Of a stretch of DNA of 64,000 nt, positions 1 through 8,014 are shown piece after piece. Position 1 is the first letter of the stretch. The number at the start of each line of letters is the position of its first letter. The DNA is from Bryobacteraceae bacterium. Lineage in GTDB: Bacteria > Acidobacteriota > Terriglobia > Bryobacterales > Bryobacteraceae. Position numbers and translations under genes: made by a program. The notes under the pieces were generated by a model. The model was not told the origin of the DNA and searched no databases. It worked only from the letters and a program-made list of their open reading frames with translations. The stretch spans positions 33,137-97,136 of the forward strand of contig JANWXD010000014.1 of assembly GCA_025055455.1 (NCBI GenBank), read 5' to 3'.

Positions 1-74
1 TCCAGAGGGGCCAGACGCGCCGTTGCCGCGCCTGTCGCGGCGGCCACGAGCCCCACGAACGCCAGGCGCTTCAC
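1..74 (-). CDS. N-terminus of an exported protein, cut by the left window edge
   Basis: Only the first 24 codons are in the window. They start with GTG and encode a short basic head (MKRLAF) followed by an Ala/Gly/Val-rich hydrophobic stretch, which is a typical Sec signal peptide. The GTG overlaps the stop codon of the upstream redoxin gene in a GTGA arrangement, so the two are probably translationally coupled and share one mRNA. Nothing can be said about the mature protein; the signal peptide suggests a periplasmic, membrane or secreted product in the same compartment as the redoxin. Confidence 0.55.
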   Translation of the reverse strand, partial: MKRLAFVGLVAAATGAATARLAPL

Positions 75-646
75 GTGGCTTTCTTGACGCGCTTGATCGT
101 GCAGCCGAAGGCCTTCGTCTCCGGGCGCTCGACCTCCTTGCCGGCCAACAGGGCGTCCAGCGCCAGCCGCAACCCCGGATGCTTGACGTCGCCCTTGCGG
201 GAGTCGTCAATGTAGCCGTGGTAGCGGATGGTGCCCGTCTTGTCCAACACGAACACCTCGGGCGTAAACTGCGCGGCGAACCGGTCGGCAATCTTGTTGT
301 CGGGATCCTTGTACACGGCGAATTGGAAGCCGTTCTTGATCCGGTGCTGCTCCACCTCCTCGGCCGGCTCCGTGTGGTTGGAGTTGATGGCGACGAATTT
401 CACACCCTTCGACGCATAGTCCGAGTAGATCGCTTTCATCCGCTCGTTGTAGTCATTGGAGATCGGGCACTGTGTGGCGATGAACAGGATCACCGTCACA
501 TCGCCCTTCAGGCTCGAAAACTGGACCGCTTTCCCCTTGGTGTCGTACAGGGTGAAATCGTCCACTTTCGAGCCCAGCTTGAAGTCCTGGCCGAAGGCCA
601 CCGCAGCCAAGCCCACGATCAACGAGATCAACACAATTCTTCTCAT
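71..646 (-). CDS. exported redoxin (AhpC/TSA, thioredoxin-like fold)
   Basis: A 191-residue thioredoxin-fold protein with an N-terminal signal peptide ending near FGQ (residue 20). The peroxiredoxin/redoxin pattern is visible: KVDDFTLYDTKGK near the start, then the active-site segment IATQCPISNDY with one cysteine (C60) where TlpA-type proteins have CxxC. A second cysteine (C182) lies in a C-terminal FGCTIKR motif that recurs in this redoxin subgroup. The protein is probably periplasmic and acts in thiol redox chemistry or peroxide reduction; the substrate is unknown. The start follows GGGAGG with good spacing. It sits 33 bp after a small carboxypeptidase-regulatory-like gene and overlaps the next gene by 4 bp. 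The family is clear, the specific role is not. Confidence 0.85.
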   Translation of the reverse strand: MRRIVLISLIVGLAAVAFGQDFKLGSKVDDFTLYDTKGKAVQFSSLKGDVTVILFIATQCPISNDYNERMKAIYSDYASKGVKFVAINSNHTEPAEEVEQHRIKNGFQFAVYKDPDNKIADRFAAQFTPEVFVLDKTGTIRYHGYIDDSRKGDVKHPGLRLALDALLAGKEVERPETKAFGCTIKRVKKAT

Positions 647-679
647 GTGTTCCCTCCCAGACGCCGGCCCCGAAGCCGG

Positions 680-1036
680 CTATTTTTTTGATGCCAGTTT
701 CAAATTGATAACCGCTTTGCGCCGCGAGTCAAAGACGCTCAGCGTCTTGGTGTCGCTGGCGGCTTCTCCGTGCTCGGCTCGGAGTTCGTAATCCACATCC
801 GTGCTCAAGCCGTGAAAGTAGTAGGTCCCATCGCGCTGGGTGACGAACGAGCGCACTTGCAACGTCTTGAGATTTTTCAACTTGACGATCGCCCCTTCGA
901 CGGGCTGGTCGTTGGCGTCGTAGACGGCTCCCTGCACGGACCGCACATTGGGATCTTCCCGCGGCTTGCCCCGTTGCGCGGCCCACAGCGAGCCGATCCC
1001 GACTACCAATGCACAAGCAACGGCGAGCAGTCGCAC
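680..1036 (-). CDS. small exported protein with a carboxypeptidase regulatory-like (CNA-B/transthyretin-like) domain
   Basis: A protein of about 118 residues starting at a GTG placed 9 nt after a GGGAGG Shine-Dalgarno; the longer reading frame upstream overlaps the neighbouring gene and lacks a signal peptide at its start. Residues 1-20 form a signal peptide (VRLLAVACALVVG). The rest reads as one beta-sandwich domain: VQGAVYDANDQPVEGAIVKL, then a DGTYYFHGL turn and a closing KAVINLKL strand, the pattern of carboxypeptidase-regulatory-like domains. In this lineage such domains are common as free-standing periplasmic proteins and as N-terminal modules of Oar-like receptors. It is a paralog-like neighbour of the next gene upstream. 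No catalytic residues are seen; a binding or structural role is inferred. Confidence 0.7.
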   Translation of the reverse strand: MRLLAVACALVVGIGSLWAAQRGKPREDPNVRSVQGAVYDANDQPVEGAIVKLKNLKTLQVRSFVTQRDGTYYFHGLSTDVDYELRAEHGEAASDTKTLSVFDSRRKAVINLKLASKK

Positions 1037-1088
1037 GCCGGACACATCCTCCCTTGCTTTGACGAACAGAGCGCTTCCGAGGTAACGC

Positions 1089-1454
1089 CTAACGGCGTTC
1101 CGGTTCGAGCAGGAAAAACAGGTCCACCTTCTGGTCACCCTCGATCTCCACCACCTTCTCTTGGGGCCGGAACCCCTTCGCCCGAACGGTCACAAGGTAG
1201 CGCATGGGTTCCACTGGCACCCGTACGGCGAATTCTCCGCGCCCATCCGATACGGCGTTGGCCTTCCTGAGCTTTGCCTTGCGGCGCTCTTGCGGGTCGG
1301 GCGCTGCCGCGACTGTGATCTCGGCTCCGGGCAGCACGAAGCCCGAATCCCGGAACACGGTCCCGGCAATCAACGCAAACGGCTCCTGCGCCCGTCGTTG
1401 AGGCTTATCGGCGGCAGCGAGACACACAGCACATACGCCCGCCAGCAGGCGCAC
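1089..1454 (-). CDS. small exported protein with a carboxypeptidase regulatory-like domain
   Basis: About 121 residues from a GTG at 1454, which lies just after the stop of the LysW-like gene and behind a GGGTGG sequence; an in-frame ATG at 1508 would add 18 residues overlapping that gene. The N-terminus (VRLLAGVCAVCLAAA) is a signal peptide very like that of the next gene downstream. The body has the carboxypeptidase-regulatory-like pattern: IAGTVFRDSGFVLPGAEITV, then DGRGEFAVRVP, a YLVTVRAKGF strand and a VVEIEGDQKVDLFFLL terminus. It is probably a periplasmic beta-sandwich binding module. The two adjacent similar genes look like an old tandem duplication. Confidence 0.65.
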   Translation of the reverse strand: MRLLAGVCAVCLAAADKPQRRAQEPFALIAGTVFRDSGFVLPGAEITVAAAPDPQERRKAKLRKANAVSDGRGEFAVRVPVEPMRYLVTVRAKGFRPQEKVVEIEGDQKVDLFFLLEPERR

Positions 1455-1473
1455 GCTGAGCCACCCGCGGTGC

Positions 1474-1680
1474 CTAGCGCCACCGTTCGTCGTCGCCTTC
1501 CTCTTCATCAAAACCCAGTTCTTCTTCTTCCTCCTCTTCTTCAGCTTCCTCCAGCTCCAGCGGATCGACACTCGCCACGCGCAGCTCCGCGCCGCATTCG
1601 TCGCAGACGATGACGTCGCCTTCGTCCAGCTCGTCCTCATCCACGTCGATCTCGCTATCGCATAACGGACAAGTAACCAT
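1474..1680 (-). CDS. LysW-like zinc-ribbon protein with an acidic tail
   Basis: A 68-residue protein starting at an ATG five nt after GGAGGG. Two knuckles CPLC and CDEC form a zinc ribbon, followed by AELRVASVDPLELEE, the segment typical of LysW amino-group carrier proteins. The tail is extremely acidic, with a run of nine glutamates, as in LysW. However, true LysW carriers end in EDWGE, whose terminal Glu carries the lysine or arginine precursor; this protein ends in DDERWR and lacks that residue. No lys or arg biosynthesis genes are nearby. It could be a divergent carrier or a zinc-ribbon protein with another role. It lies in a minus-strand run between dinB and the carboxypeptidase-like genes. 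Confidence 0.7.
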   Translation of the reverse strand: MVTCPLCDSEIDVDEDELDEGDVIVCDECGAELRVASVDPLELEEAEEEEEEEELGFDEEEGDDERWR

Positions 1681-1726
1681 CGAATCCCTCCACACTCGTT
1701 ATACGAAACTCGTCACAGTTTGCCAA

Positions 1727-2233
1727 CTACGATCTCCCAGCCATGCGGCGACGGGTCGTGGGCGGCACCCGGCCCTTGAGGCGCAGGTACAAGAACATCT
1801 GCCCACGGTGACTCAGTTCGTGCTCCTTGACGAACTGGAGCATCTCGAGCCGCGTCACGCTCTGGCCGTCCATCCGCGTGACGATATGAGAGAAGAATTC
1901 CGGCGGCTGTTGCGCCAACTGCTGGCAGCGCGTCTCGACGCTCTCGCGCAGCGCCGCCGCCAAGGCTCGGGCGTCGGCATCCGCCGCCACCAAGGCGCCG
2001 CGTTCTTTGACGCGCTCCCGGAAATCTGGCGTCGCGAAATTCTCCACGCCCTCCAGCAGCAGGCCCGTCAGGCCGTGGCCCGCCTGGAGAATGTGAAGGG
2101 CAAGCTCGCGGAAGCTCATGACCTCCGGCGCCGGCCGGAAGTCGAGCTCCGATGGCGGGAAGTCTTCGACCGCTTGCGCCGTGTCGGCGCGGACCGAGCG
2201 CCACGACTCGAGAACCGTTGCAACGCGGACCAT
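1727..2233 (-). CDS. DinB/YfiT-like metal-binding protein
   Basis: 168 residues with the four-helix DinB-like fold. The three metal-binding histidines are visible at the expected places: H47 in LALHILQ, and H138 and H142 in KEHELSHRGQ. The FxPAPEVMSF and final MFLYLRLKGRVPP segments are also typical. Family members include thiol-S-transferases (bacillithiol, mycothiol) and proteins of unknown function, so the substrate is open. The ATG lies immediately after GAGAGGG. It is the first gene of the minus-strand run that continues through the LysW-like and redoxin genes; the spacing of 46 bp to the next gene permits an operon. Confidence 0.8.
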   Translation of the reverse strand: MVRVATVLESWRSVRADTAQAVEDFPPSELDFRPAPEVMSFRELALHILQAGHGLTGLLLEGVENFATPDFRERVKERGALVAADADARALAAALRESVETRCQQLAQQPPEFFSHIVTRMDGQSVTRLEMLQFVKEHELSHRGQMFLYLRLKGRVPPTTRRRMAGRS

Positions 2234-2546
2234 ACCCTCTCATACTTACCACGCGTGGAGCCCCGCGGTCGGCTGCGACCGTTGTTTCCCGCCGGCGCGC
2301 CGTTCCTCACCCTGGCCGCACCAACGGCAAACGAATAGGAGCAGCATCCGGGCGACCGCCGCCGAAACGGAAATTCTCGACAGATTCCTCCGCCGCGTGC
2401 GCCTTGCGCCCGGTCGTCCCTACCCTACGGCCGGATGGACAAAGCTTCCGTGCAACATGCAGATGCGGCAACGACCTTCTCGGCTGGCGATCCGCCGGCA
2501 TTGTCCCCACATGTGCCAGGAGCCACTCCCCGATTCGGGAACAGTT
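2234..2546. other. gene-free stretch between dinB and the beta-propeller gene
   Basis: About 310 bp without a convincing gene on either strand; the open frames here have no family signature or good ribosome site. It must hold the terminator of the beta-propeller gene and the promoter of dinB, but I see no clear hairpin with a U-run and no convincing promoter. Confidence 0.4.
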
Positions 2547-3575
2547 CTATTCTTTGCGGAACCAGTACAGGAGGATACCGTAGCCCACGCCGGCTTCATC
2601 GGCGCTCCGCGCTAATTGGAAGGCCATGAAGCGCCCGTCGGTGGAGACCACCGGGTTGGAGGCTTTGTAGCCTTCGAAGTCGTTGAAGTGCGTCAGACGG
2701 GTAAAATCTTTTCCCGTGCCGTCCAGCCGGAGTTTCCAAATGTCAATTTGCCGGAAGCCCCGCGACCAGCCCCGCTGCACGGCGTGCCGGTCGGCTTCGA
2801 CCAGCGTGTAGAGGCCGTCGGGGAAAATCCCCTCGGGTTCGTTGTACGTACCGGGCGCCTGCGAATGATTCGTGACTTGCCCGGTCTCCAGATCGATCGA
2901 CATGACCGAGGCCGCGTCCCCCGGCTCGTAGCAACTAAAGGTCAGCTTCCTGTCGTCGTCGAAGAAATCCTGGGCCTCCAAGGTGCAGCGGTTGTCCGGG
3001 CTCTCGTACACCACTCGCCGGTTCCGCAAAGCGGGGCTAGAAGGATCGACCTCGGCCACAAGCAGCCGAGAAGCCCCCTTGGGCAGCTCCGGATTCTGCG
3101 CGCTGGTCTCCGCGAACGCAATTTTGAGGCTGCGCTTGGAAATGGCCGCGCCTTCGCTCATGCGCTGCCCTAAGCGGACCGGCCTGGATCCGGGCTGCCG
3201 GCCCAAGAACCATAATTCATTCTCCTCCCGTCGGCTCGTGCGAATGTCCTTGAAGCGCTCCGGACCGATCAGGATGTAATCTCCCGTGACCAGATGCATC
3301 ACGCGCAAGAAGGCGGCCCCCGGGACGTTGCAGGTCAAGCATCGAATGATGCGCGATTGGAGGTCAATGACGAAGGCATCGCCGAAGCTTTTGGCCATGA
3401 AGGCGATTCGCTGATTGTCCGGCGAGATGTCGGCCCGCTCGCCGAACCAGGTCAGGACCTCAATGTTTGGCGGAAGCTGATCCAGCGGGCTGCCCGGTTT
3501 GCGCTGCGCCTCGAGCGGCGCCCGCCCCACCACGAGAATCGTCGCGAGCGTCCCCACTCGAATCGAAACCCACAT
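2547..3575 (-). CDS. exported TolB/PD40-type beta-propeller protein
   Basis: 342 residues. The N-terminus (VGTLATILVVG) is a signal peptide ending near LEAQ. The remainder consists of short repeats of the PD40/TolB kind, such as ADISPDNQRIAFMA, DAFVIDLQSR, DAASVMSIDLETGQ and ASNPVVSTDGRFMAFQL, which build a beta propeller. Such proteins usually bind partners in the periplasm; no enzyme motif is present. The ATG sits 6 nt after a strong GAGGAGG that lies inside the 3' end of murB, so the two frames overlap by 116 bp. Translation of this gene is therefore probably coupled to murB. The exact role is unknown. Confidence 0.7.
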   Translation of the reverse strand: MWVSIRVGTLATILVVGRAPLEAQRKPGSPLDQLPPNIEVLTWFGERADISPDNQRIAFMAKSFGDAFVIDLQSRIIRCLTCNVPGAAFLRVMHLVTGDYILIGPERFKDIRTSRREENELWFLGRQPGSRPVRLGQRMSEGAAISKRSLKIAFAETSAQNPELPKGASRLLVAEVDPSSPALRNRRVVYESPDNRCTLEAQDFFDDDRKLTFSCYEPGDAASVMSIDLETGQVTNHSQAPGTYNEPEGIFPDGLYTLVEADRHAVQRGWSRGFRQIDIWKLRLDGTGKDFTRLTHFNDFEGYKASNPVVSTDGRFMAFQLARSADEAGVGYGILLYWFRKE

Positions 3576-4527
3576 ATTGCACCTCCTCTTCGAGCTCGAT
3601 GCCGAATCGCTCCCGGACGCGCCGTTTGAGTTCCGCGATCAGCGCACACAGATCGCGCGCCGTGCCGGCGCCGCCATTGTAAACCAGGTTGGCGTGGTAC
3701 TCCGCAACGTGGATGTCGCCCTGGCGCATCCCTTTGGCACCGACCTGCTCGAGAAACCACGCTGCCGGAACCTTGCCCTCGCGCACCACCTCAGCCGGCA
3801 CCTGCGCCGCCACTTCGGGCGGGAGCTGAGCCAGGTAGAGGTTCTTGAAAATGCTCCCGGCACACTTCATCGTCGGCGGAAACTTCGCATCTCGAATGCG
3901 CGCAATCTCCTCCGCGGTGCGACGCAATTGGTCCGGGTCGCCGGGTTGCAGCATCAGCTCGGCCGACAGGATGGTCCAGCCCTTGTGTCGCTTGAAAATG
4001 CTGCCGCGGTATTCGAACTGGCACTGTTCCTGGTCGAAGACCCGAATATCGCGGCCGTCGAAGAAGCGCACTTTCAGGATGCACTCCGAAATGGAATGTC
4101 CGTAAGCGCCGGCGTTGCCGTAGACGGCGGCCCCCACGGACCCCGGAATGCGCGTCAGCGTCTCCAGGCCCTTCAAGCCGCGGGCGATGGTGAAGTCCAC
4201 CAAGGCTTGGAGCTCGGCGCCCGCATCTGCCACGACGCGGTTGCCCGCGGCCAGGATCCGGTCGGCTGTGTAGCGGACCACGGCGCCGCGGAAACCCTCG
4301 TCCGAGACGATCACGTTGGTACCGCCCCCCAGGACCACGACCGGCACGCCGCTCTGACGCATCACTTCTATCGCCCGCAGGAAGGCCTCCACGCTGCTGG
4401 TCTCCACCAGAATGTCCGCCGGCCCTCCCAGGCCGAAGCGAGTGTAAGCGGCGAGCGGAACACTCCGACTAACGCTCAGGCCGGCAACGGCTCGGAGCGA
4501 TGCGACAGTGGCTTCCGTGGCGGGCAC
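3460..4527 (-). CDS. murB: UDP-N-acetylenolpyruvoylglucosamine reductase (MurB)
   Basis: FAD-dependent reductase that makes UDP-N-acetylmuramate for peptidoglycan. Family motifs appear in order: TRFGLGGPAD near the start, VLGGGTNVIVSDEGF and IPGSVGAAVYGNAGAYG for FAD binding, FEYRGSIFK, the catalytic serine in CAGSIFKN, HANLVYNGGAGTARD, and the last catalytic glutamate in GIELEEEVQYVG. The protein should end about there, but the frame stays open for roughly 33 more residues (SSGDARDDSRGG...), a low-complexity tail encoded over the start of the next gene. No Shine-Dalgarno precedes the start; a TATAAT lies only 12 nt upstream of the GTG at 4527 (an in-frame TTG at 4530 is the alternative), which suggests a leaderless mRNA. 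Confidence 0.93.
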   Translation of the reverse strand: MPATEATVASLRAVAGLSVSRSVPLAAYTRFGLGGPADILVETSSVEAFLRAIEVMRQSGVPVVVLGGGTNVIVSDEGFRGAVVRYTADRILAAGNRVVADAGAELQALVDFTIARGLKGLETLTRIPGSVGAAVYGNAGAYGHSISECILKVRFFDGRDIRVFDQEQCQFEYRGSIFKRHKGWTILSAELMLQPGDPDQLRRTAEEIARIRDAKFPPTMKCAGSIFKNLYLAQLPPEVAAQVPAEVVREGKVPAAWFLEQVGAKGMRQGDIHVAEYHANLVYNGGAGTARDLCALIAELKRRVRERFGIELEEEVQYVGFDSSGDARDDSRGGAGAARGAAQTGQPAGSASAKH

Positions 4528-4538
4528 CAATCGATTCG

Positions 4539-4544
4539 ATTATA
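4539..4544 (-). promoter_or_regulatory. -10 element of murB, leaderless arrangement
   Basis: A perfect TATAAT on the minus strand ends 12 nt before the murB GTG, which puts the transcription start about 2-7 nt before the start codon. No recognisable -35 hexamer lies 16-18 nt upstream. Confidence 0.45.
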
Positions 4545-4619
4545 GAAATCGTGGCGTCGGCACCGCCGGGTCGGCGCTTAACAATCGGAAAGGAATCTCG
4601 GTGCAGCTTGAGGATGGTG

Positions 4620-4693
4620 TGGCTGGGAGGCAGGGATTCGAACCCCGATAAGCAGATCCAGAGTCTGCCGTGTTACCGTTACACCACCTCCCA
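4620..4693 (-). tRNA. tRNA-Gln(CUG)
   Basis: The minus strand folds into a full cloverleaf: acceptor TGGGAGG pairs with CCTCCCA, the anticodon stem GCAGA/TCTGC carries the 7-nt loop CTCTGGA with anticodon CUG, and the T arm contains GGTTCGAATCC. The discriminator base is G and the CCA end is encoded (positions 4620-4622). It reads glutamine CAG codons. It lies between murB and the ECF sigma gene, apparently as a single gene. Confidence 0.95.
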
Positions 4694-4836
4694 GCGAGCG
4701 CTCCAAAAGCAAGTTTAACATGAGGCTCCGCGGACGCTAGTCAGCCCCGTTGGCGATCGGTCCCTGGGTAGCTCCCCCGCGCGCCAGGGTGATCTGCCGC
4801 GCCTGAACTGCGAGCTTGACCCAGTCCGCAACAACC

Positions 4837-5517
4837 TTAAGGGCGCACAGGCCCGCCAGCGGCGCGCGTTGTTGTCATACCCGAAAACCGCGTGGCCGCC
4901 GTCAGCGCTCTGCGGGCCAGTTTCTTTTTTCCGAGTTCCCCGAACCGCGCCTTGGCGCGGGATTTGAGCAGGCGGAACTGCGTCTCGGTCAATTGCATCT
5001 CCCGGCAAATTTGCTCCTGGCTCTGCCCCAGCAAGTAAAAGCGCGTGAGGATTTCCCGATCCCGCCGGGAGATGCTCCGTAGGACCTGCTGCATGATCTC
5101 GGCCCGCTGCAACGCCATCACGCGCTCCTCCGGCGTCTCGGAACCGTCCGGCACGGGCGGTAGCCCTTCCAGGTTCTGAAAATCTCGGCGCGCATGCACC
5201 ATTTCTTGGATGTAGCCGGCGACGTGCCGCCGCACCACGGTCCGCACGAATCCCATCAGTCGCTCCGGCTCGCGCAGTTCGCCGCGCTGGATGGCCTGGA
5301 CTACCACGACAAAAGTGTCGTGCACCTTGTCGTCGAGCTCTTGCGGACCAAGCTGGCGGCAGAGGTAGTAGCGGATCCCGCGCGAGAAGAGGCGGTAGAG
5401 CCGCTCCATGCCCTCGGGATCTCCGGCCTGGATCGAGGCCACCAAGCCCGCCCAATCCACACGGTCGGCGGACCGTTCGCTGGCACTCGTGCGAGAGGTC
5501 TGGGGGGAGGCGGCCAT
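4837..5517 (-). CDS. ECF-type RNA polymerase sigma factor
   Basis: 226 residues from the ATG at 5517, 7 bp after the stop of the CHAT gene; the frame extends upstream into that gene but without a ribosome site, whereas AAAGGA precedes this ATG. Region 2 is seen around residues 25-95 (GDPEGMERLYRLFSRGIRYYL, ELDDKVHDTFVVV) and region 4 around 145-205 (RSISRRDREILTRFYLLGQS, EQICREMQLTETQFRLLKSRAKARF). It recruits RNA polymerase to its own promoter set. No anti-sigma gene is adjacent; its only close partner is the exported TPR-CHAT protein, a pairing that recurs in this phylum. What signal it answers to is unknown. Confidence 0.88.
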   Translation of the reverse strand: MAASPQTSRTSASERSADRVDWAGLVASIQAGDPEGMERLYRLFSRGIRYYLCRQLGPQELDDKVHDTFVVVVQAIQRGELREPERLMGFVRTVVRRHVAGYIQEMVHARRDFQNLEGLPPVPDGSETPEERVMALQRAEIMQQVLRSISRRDREILTRFYLLGQSQEQICREMQLTETQFRLLKSRAKARFGELGKKKLARRALTAATRFSGMTTTRAAGGPVRP

Positions 5518-5524
5518 TAGCGTC

Positions 5525-7972
5525 TCATTCCTTTCCGATTGCAAAATATGCGGCCCAGTAACTCGGTCGGGCGCGCCAGCTTCCAGAACGGAGGGCTCCC
5601 ATTTGAGCCGCGCGGAGCGCCTCCGCAGCGGTCGCTCCGTTCCGTAGCTCCCGGTAGAAGTCGGCGAAAAACTCCCCGCTGTCATCCGGAGTGGACCACA
5701 AAGTGGCCACAACCGCGCGTGCGCCCGCGCCGAGCCACGCCCGCGTCAAACCGAGGAGCCCCGTCGAAGGAAGCACTTCCGCGCGGCCGGAACCGCAGCC
5801 GCTCAACACCACTAAGCGCGCTCCCAAGCGCCGGCGGACAATCTCGACCGGAGTCAGCAGTTCGGGATCGCCACGGGGACCGAGCCCGAGAAAGACGTGC
5901 GCCTGTTTGCGCGGATACTTCGTCTCGAGCATGTGCGTGGCCAGATGCAACACCTCGGGCGCTTGCTGGAGGTGCGTTTCCAGAGATTGCCTCGTGGCCT
6001 CTCTGCCGCGCAGTAAAACCGCCGCGCCTCCCCCCTGCTGCCATATACGGGCACAATGCTCCAGCTCCCGTCCGCTCCCGACCAAGCGCGGCAACTCGAG
6101 TTCAGGTTCGCTCGGGGACGCCGCGAAAAGCTGCGGCCACAAGCTCGCCCGCACTGTACCCTGCGGGCCACGCGGGATCGGCGGCCCTGTCCGGATGCGA
6201 GCGTCCGCCCGATTGTAGATCGCGTCTCCGTAGCCCACGAACAACCCTGAGGCGCGGTGGGGCCAACCCAGTCCTTCGAACACCGTCGCGGACGGCGCCA
6301 GCGTGACGATGTGTCGTTCCACCAGATACACCGGTTTCCCCGAATCGTATCCCGTCACCAGCGCTGCAAGGGGCGCATCGTAAAGCCGCCCGTCCAGCGT
6401 CAGGATCCAGCGCGGCTTCCGCTGGATCGAGTCGGGAAGCGAGCCGAAGAGCTCCTTGTAGAGCGCGGCGCCCTCAACCTCCGCCGGCCGGCCAGCGCGC
6501 ACCGCCGCGGCCAAACGCTCGGTGAGCTGCTCCAGCCGCCGCGCCGGCGACAACCGCCGCACCCGGAGTCCGTCCCTGGTGACGATCCAGAGGTACGAGT
6601 CGGGCTCTCCGAGGTGGAAACTGAGCAACGCCTCCCGAGAGTTCAATTTCTTCTGCACGGCCGTCACCGAGGCGCCGAACCGACGCGCGGAGGAAAGATC
6701 CACGTTCGCAGCCGCCTCCATCGCCGAAAGCCGGTACAGCGCGGCGCTCAGCCGGCGCCGCGTCTCCGCCGTGTCGCGCCCGGCCAGAGCGGCTTCCAAC
6801 GCGCGCACCTGCGCCAGTTGCTGCCAGTAGGCCGCAGGCAGGCGCCGCTGCCAGTCCGACGGTGTGTTCAGCAGGGCGCGCAAACTGGCGGCCCGGTTTT
6901 CTTCGGAGGCCTGAAATGCGGCGACGGCCGGCTCCCGCCGGCCGCTTCGCAGGTGCTCGCGGGCGCTGAGCTCGACATACGCGGCATAGAGGCTGTGCAG
7001 CTCCCCTTCGGCGCCCACTTGGACGGCATCGTTCGGCAGCAGTTCGGAGCGCCAGCGCCGTGCGGACTCCAACGCCGCTTCCAATTCTGCCAGCGCCTCC
7101 GTGTCCCGCCCCAAGGCTCGCAAAGCCTGACCGCGGCCGTAGTGCCAGCGCCACGGCGGCACCGCGCCGGTGTTCCGCCCCGCTCCCGCGCCCGCTGCAT
7201 CCAGCAGCCGCAAGGCTTGCTGCGGCCGGCCCTGCCTGAGACGAAGCAAACTGAGCGTGTAGTAGGAATATTGCAACTCCGGCAGCCGAAAGAGCCTTCG
7301 TAAACGGAAGGCTTCAACCAGAGCTCGCTCGGCTTCATCCAGACGATCTTGCTGCAACCAGTGGTACCCGAGCTGCTCCCACGTGTCCGCCTTGGTCGAG
7401 ACCGCATCTGGATGGGGCGATTCGTCGCTGGCCCGCAAGGCCGCCCGGAACAGCTCGTCGGCTCCCGCCCAATCCCCTTCCCGGGAGCGTAAGACAGCCG
7501 CTTGCGAGTACACTTTCGCACGATGACGGCTTGTGGCAGGGAGCGCGCGAAGCGATTCCTCAAGAGCAACTTTGGCCGACGGCAGATCCCCCAGTTGAAG
7601 GTAAAGAGAGGATAAATTCGCTGACAACGCTGCAACCGTATCGCGATCCCCTAGGTCCAAAGCCTCCCAGCGGGCCCGCAAGTAGGCTTGGATGGCGTCC
7701 AAGTATCGAAACGATGCGAAATGGCAGTTGCCCAGGTTCATCAGCAGCCGCACCGCCTGCGAGCGCTCACCACGGCTCCGGGCTTCTTCATATGCCTGCT
7801 CGAAGAGGCGGGACGCCTCCGCATACTGCATCCGGCGGACGAATTGTAAGGCTCGTTGTCGGAGTGCTGGAGCTTCGTCTGGATCGCGCTCGATGGGGTC
7901 AGTTCGGACGGCGCCGCAGCATATAGGGGCTGCGACACATAAGAAAAACGCGGGGAAACGTCTCGGCCTCAC
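5525..7972 (-). CDS. exported TPR-CHAT protein (caspase-like fold)
   Basis: 815 residues from a GTG. Residues 1-21 form a Sec signal peptide (FPAFFLCVAAPICCG). Residues about 30-400 are helical TPR repeats (ALQFVRRMQYAEASRLFEQAYEEA, RLLMNLGNCHFASFRYLDAI and others). The C-terminal 300 residues are a CHAT domain with the clan CD dyad: histidine in VLHLATHM and cysteine in VVLSGCGSG, followed by the GLTRAWLGAGARAVVATLW segment. CHAT domains are proteases or pseudo-proteases regulated by their TPR part. The signal peptide places it in the periplasm, while its neighbour is a cytoplasmic sigma factor. It is preceded by an extended -10 promoter overlapped by a long inverted repeat. Confidence 0.88.
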   Translation of the reverse strand: MRPRRFPAFFLCVAAPICCGAVRTDPIERDPDEAPALRQRALQFVRRMQYAEASRLFEQAYEEARSRGERSQAVRLLMNLGNCHFASFRYLDAIQAYLRARWEALDLGDRDTVAALSANLSSLYLQLGDLPSAKVALEESLRALPATSRHRAKVYSQAAVLRSREGDWAGADELFRAALRASDESPHPDAVSTKADTWEQLGYHWLQQDRLDEAERALVEAFRLRRLFRLPELQYSYYTLSLLRLRQGRPQQALRLLDAAGAGAGRNTGAVPPWRWHYGRGQALRALGRDTEALAELEAALESARRWRSELLPNDAVQVGAEGELHSLYAAYVELSAREHLRSGRREPAVAAFQASEENRAASLRALLNTPSDWQRRLPAAYWQQLAQVRALEAALAGRDTAETRRRLSAALYRLSAMEAAANVDLSSARRFGASVTAVQKKLNSREALLSFHLGEPDSYLWIVTRDGLRVRRLSPARRLEQLTERLAAAVRAGRPAEVEGAALYKELFGSLPDSIQRKPRWILTLDGRLYDAPLAALVTGYDSGKPVYLVERHIVTLAPSATVFEGLGWPHRASGLFVGYGDAIYNRADARIRTGPPIPRGPQGTVRASLWPQLFAASPSEPELELPRLVGSGRELEHCARIWQQGGGAAVLLRGREATRQSLETHLQQAPEVLHLATHMLETKYPRKQAHVFLGLGPRGDPELLTPVEIVRRRLGARLVVLSGCGSGRAEVLPSTGLLGLTRAWLGAGARAVVATLWSTPDDSGEFFADFYRELRNGATAAEALRAAQMGALRSGSWRARPSYWAAYFAIGKE

Positions 7973-8014
7973 GCAACTGCATCCAACTTTGGCTGTAGAA
8001 CGTCAGGCTGGCGT

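Noticed and set aside
1407..1414. A minus-strand GCCGATAA octamer
   Set aside because: It lies inside the coding part of a carboxypeptidase-like gene with no start downstream that would use it.
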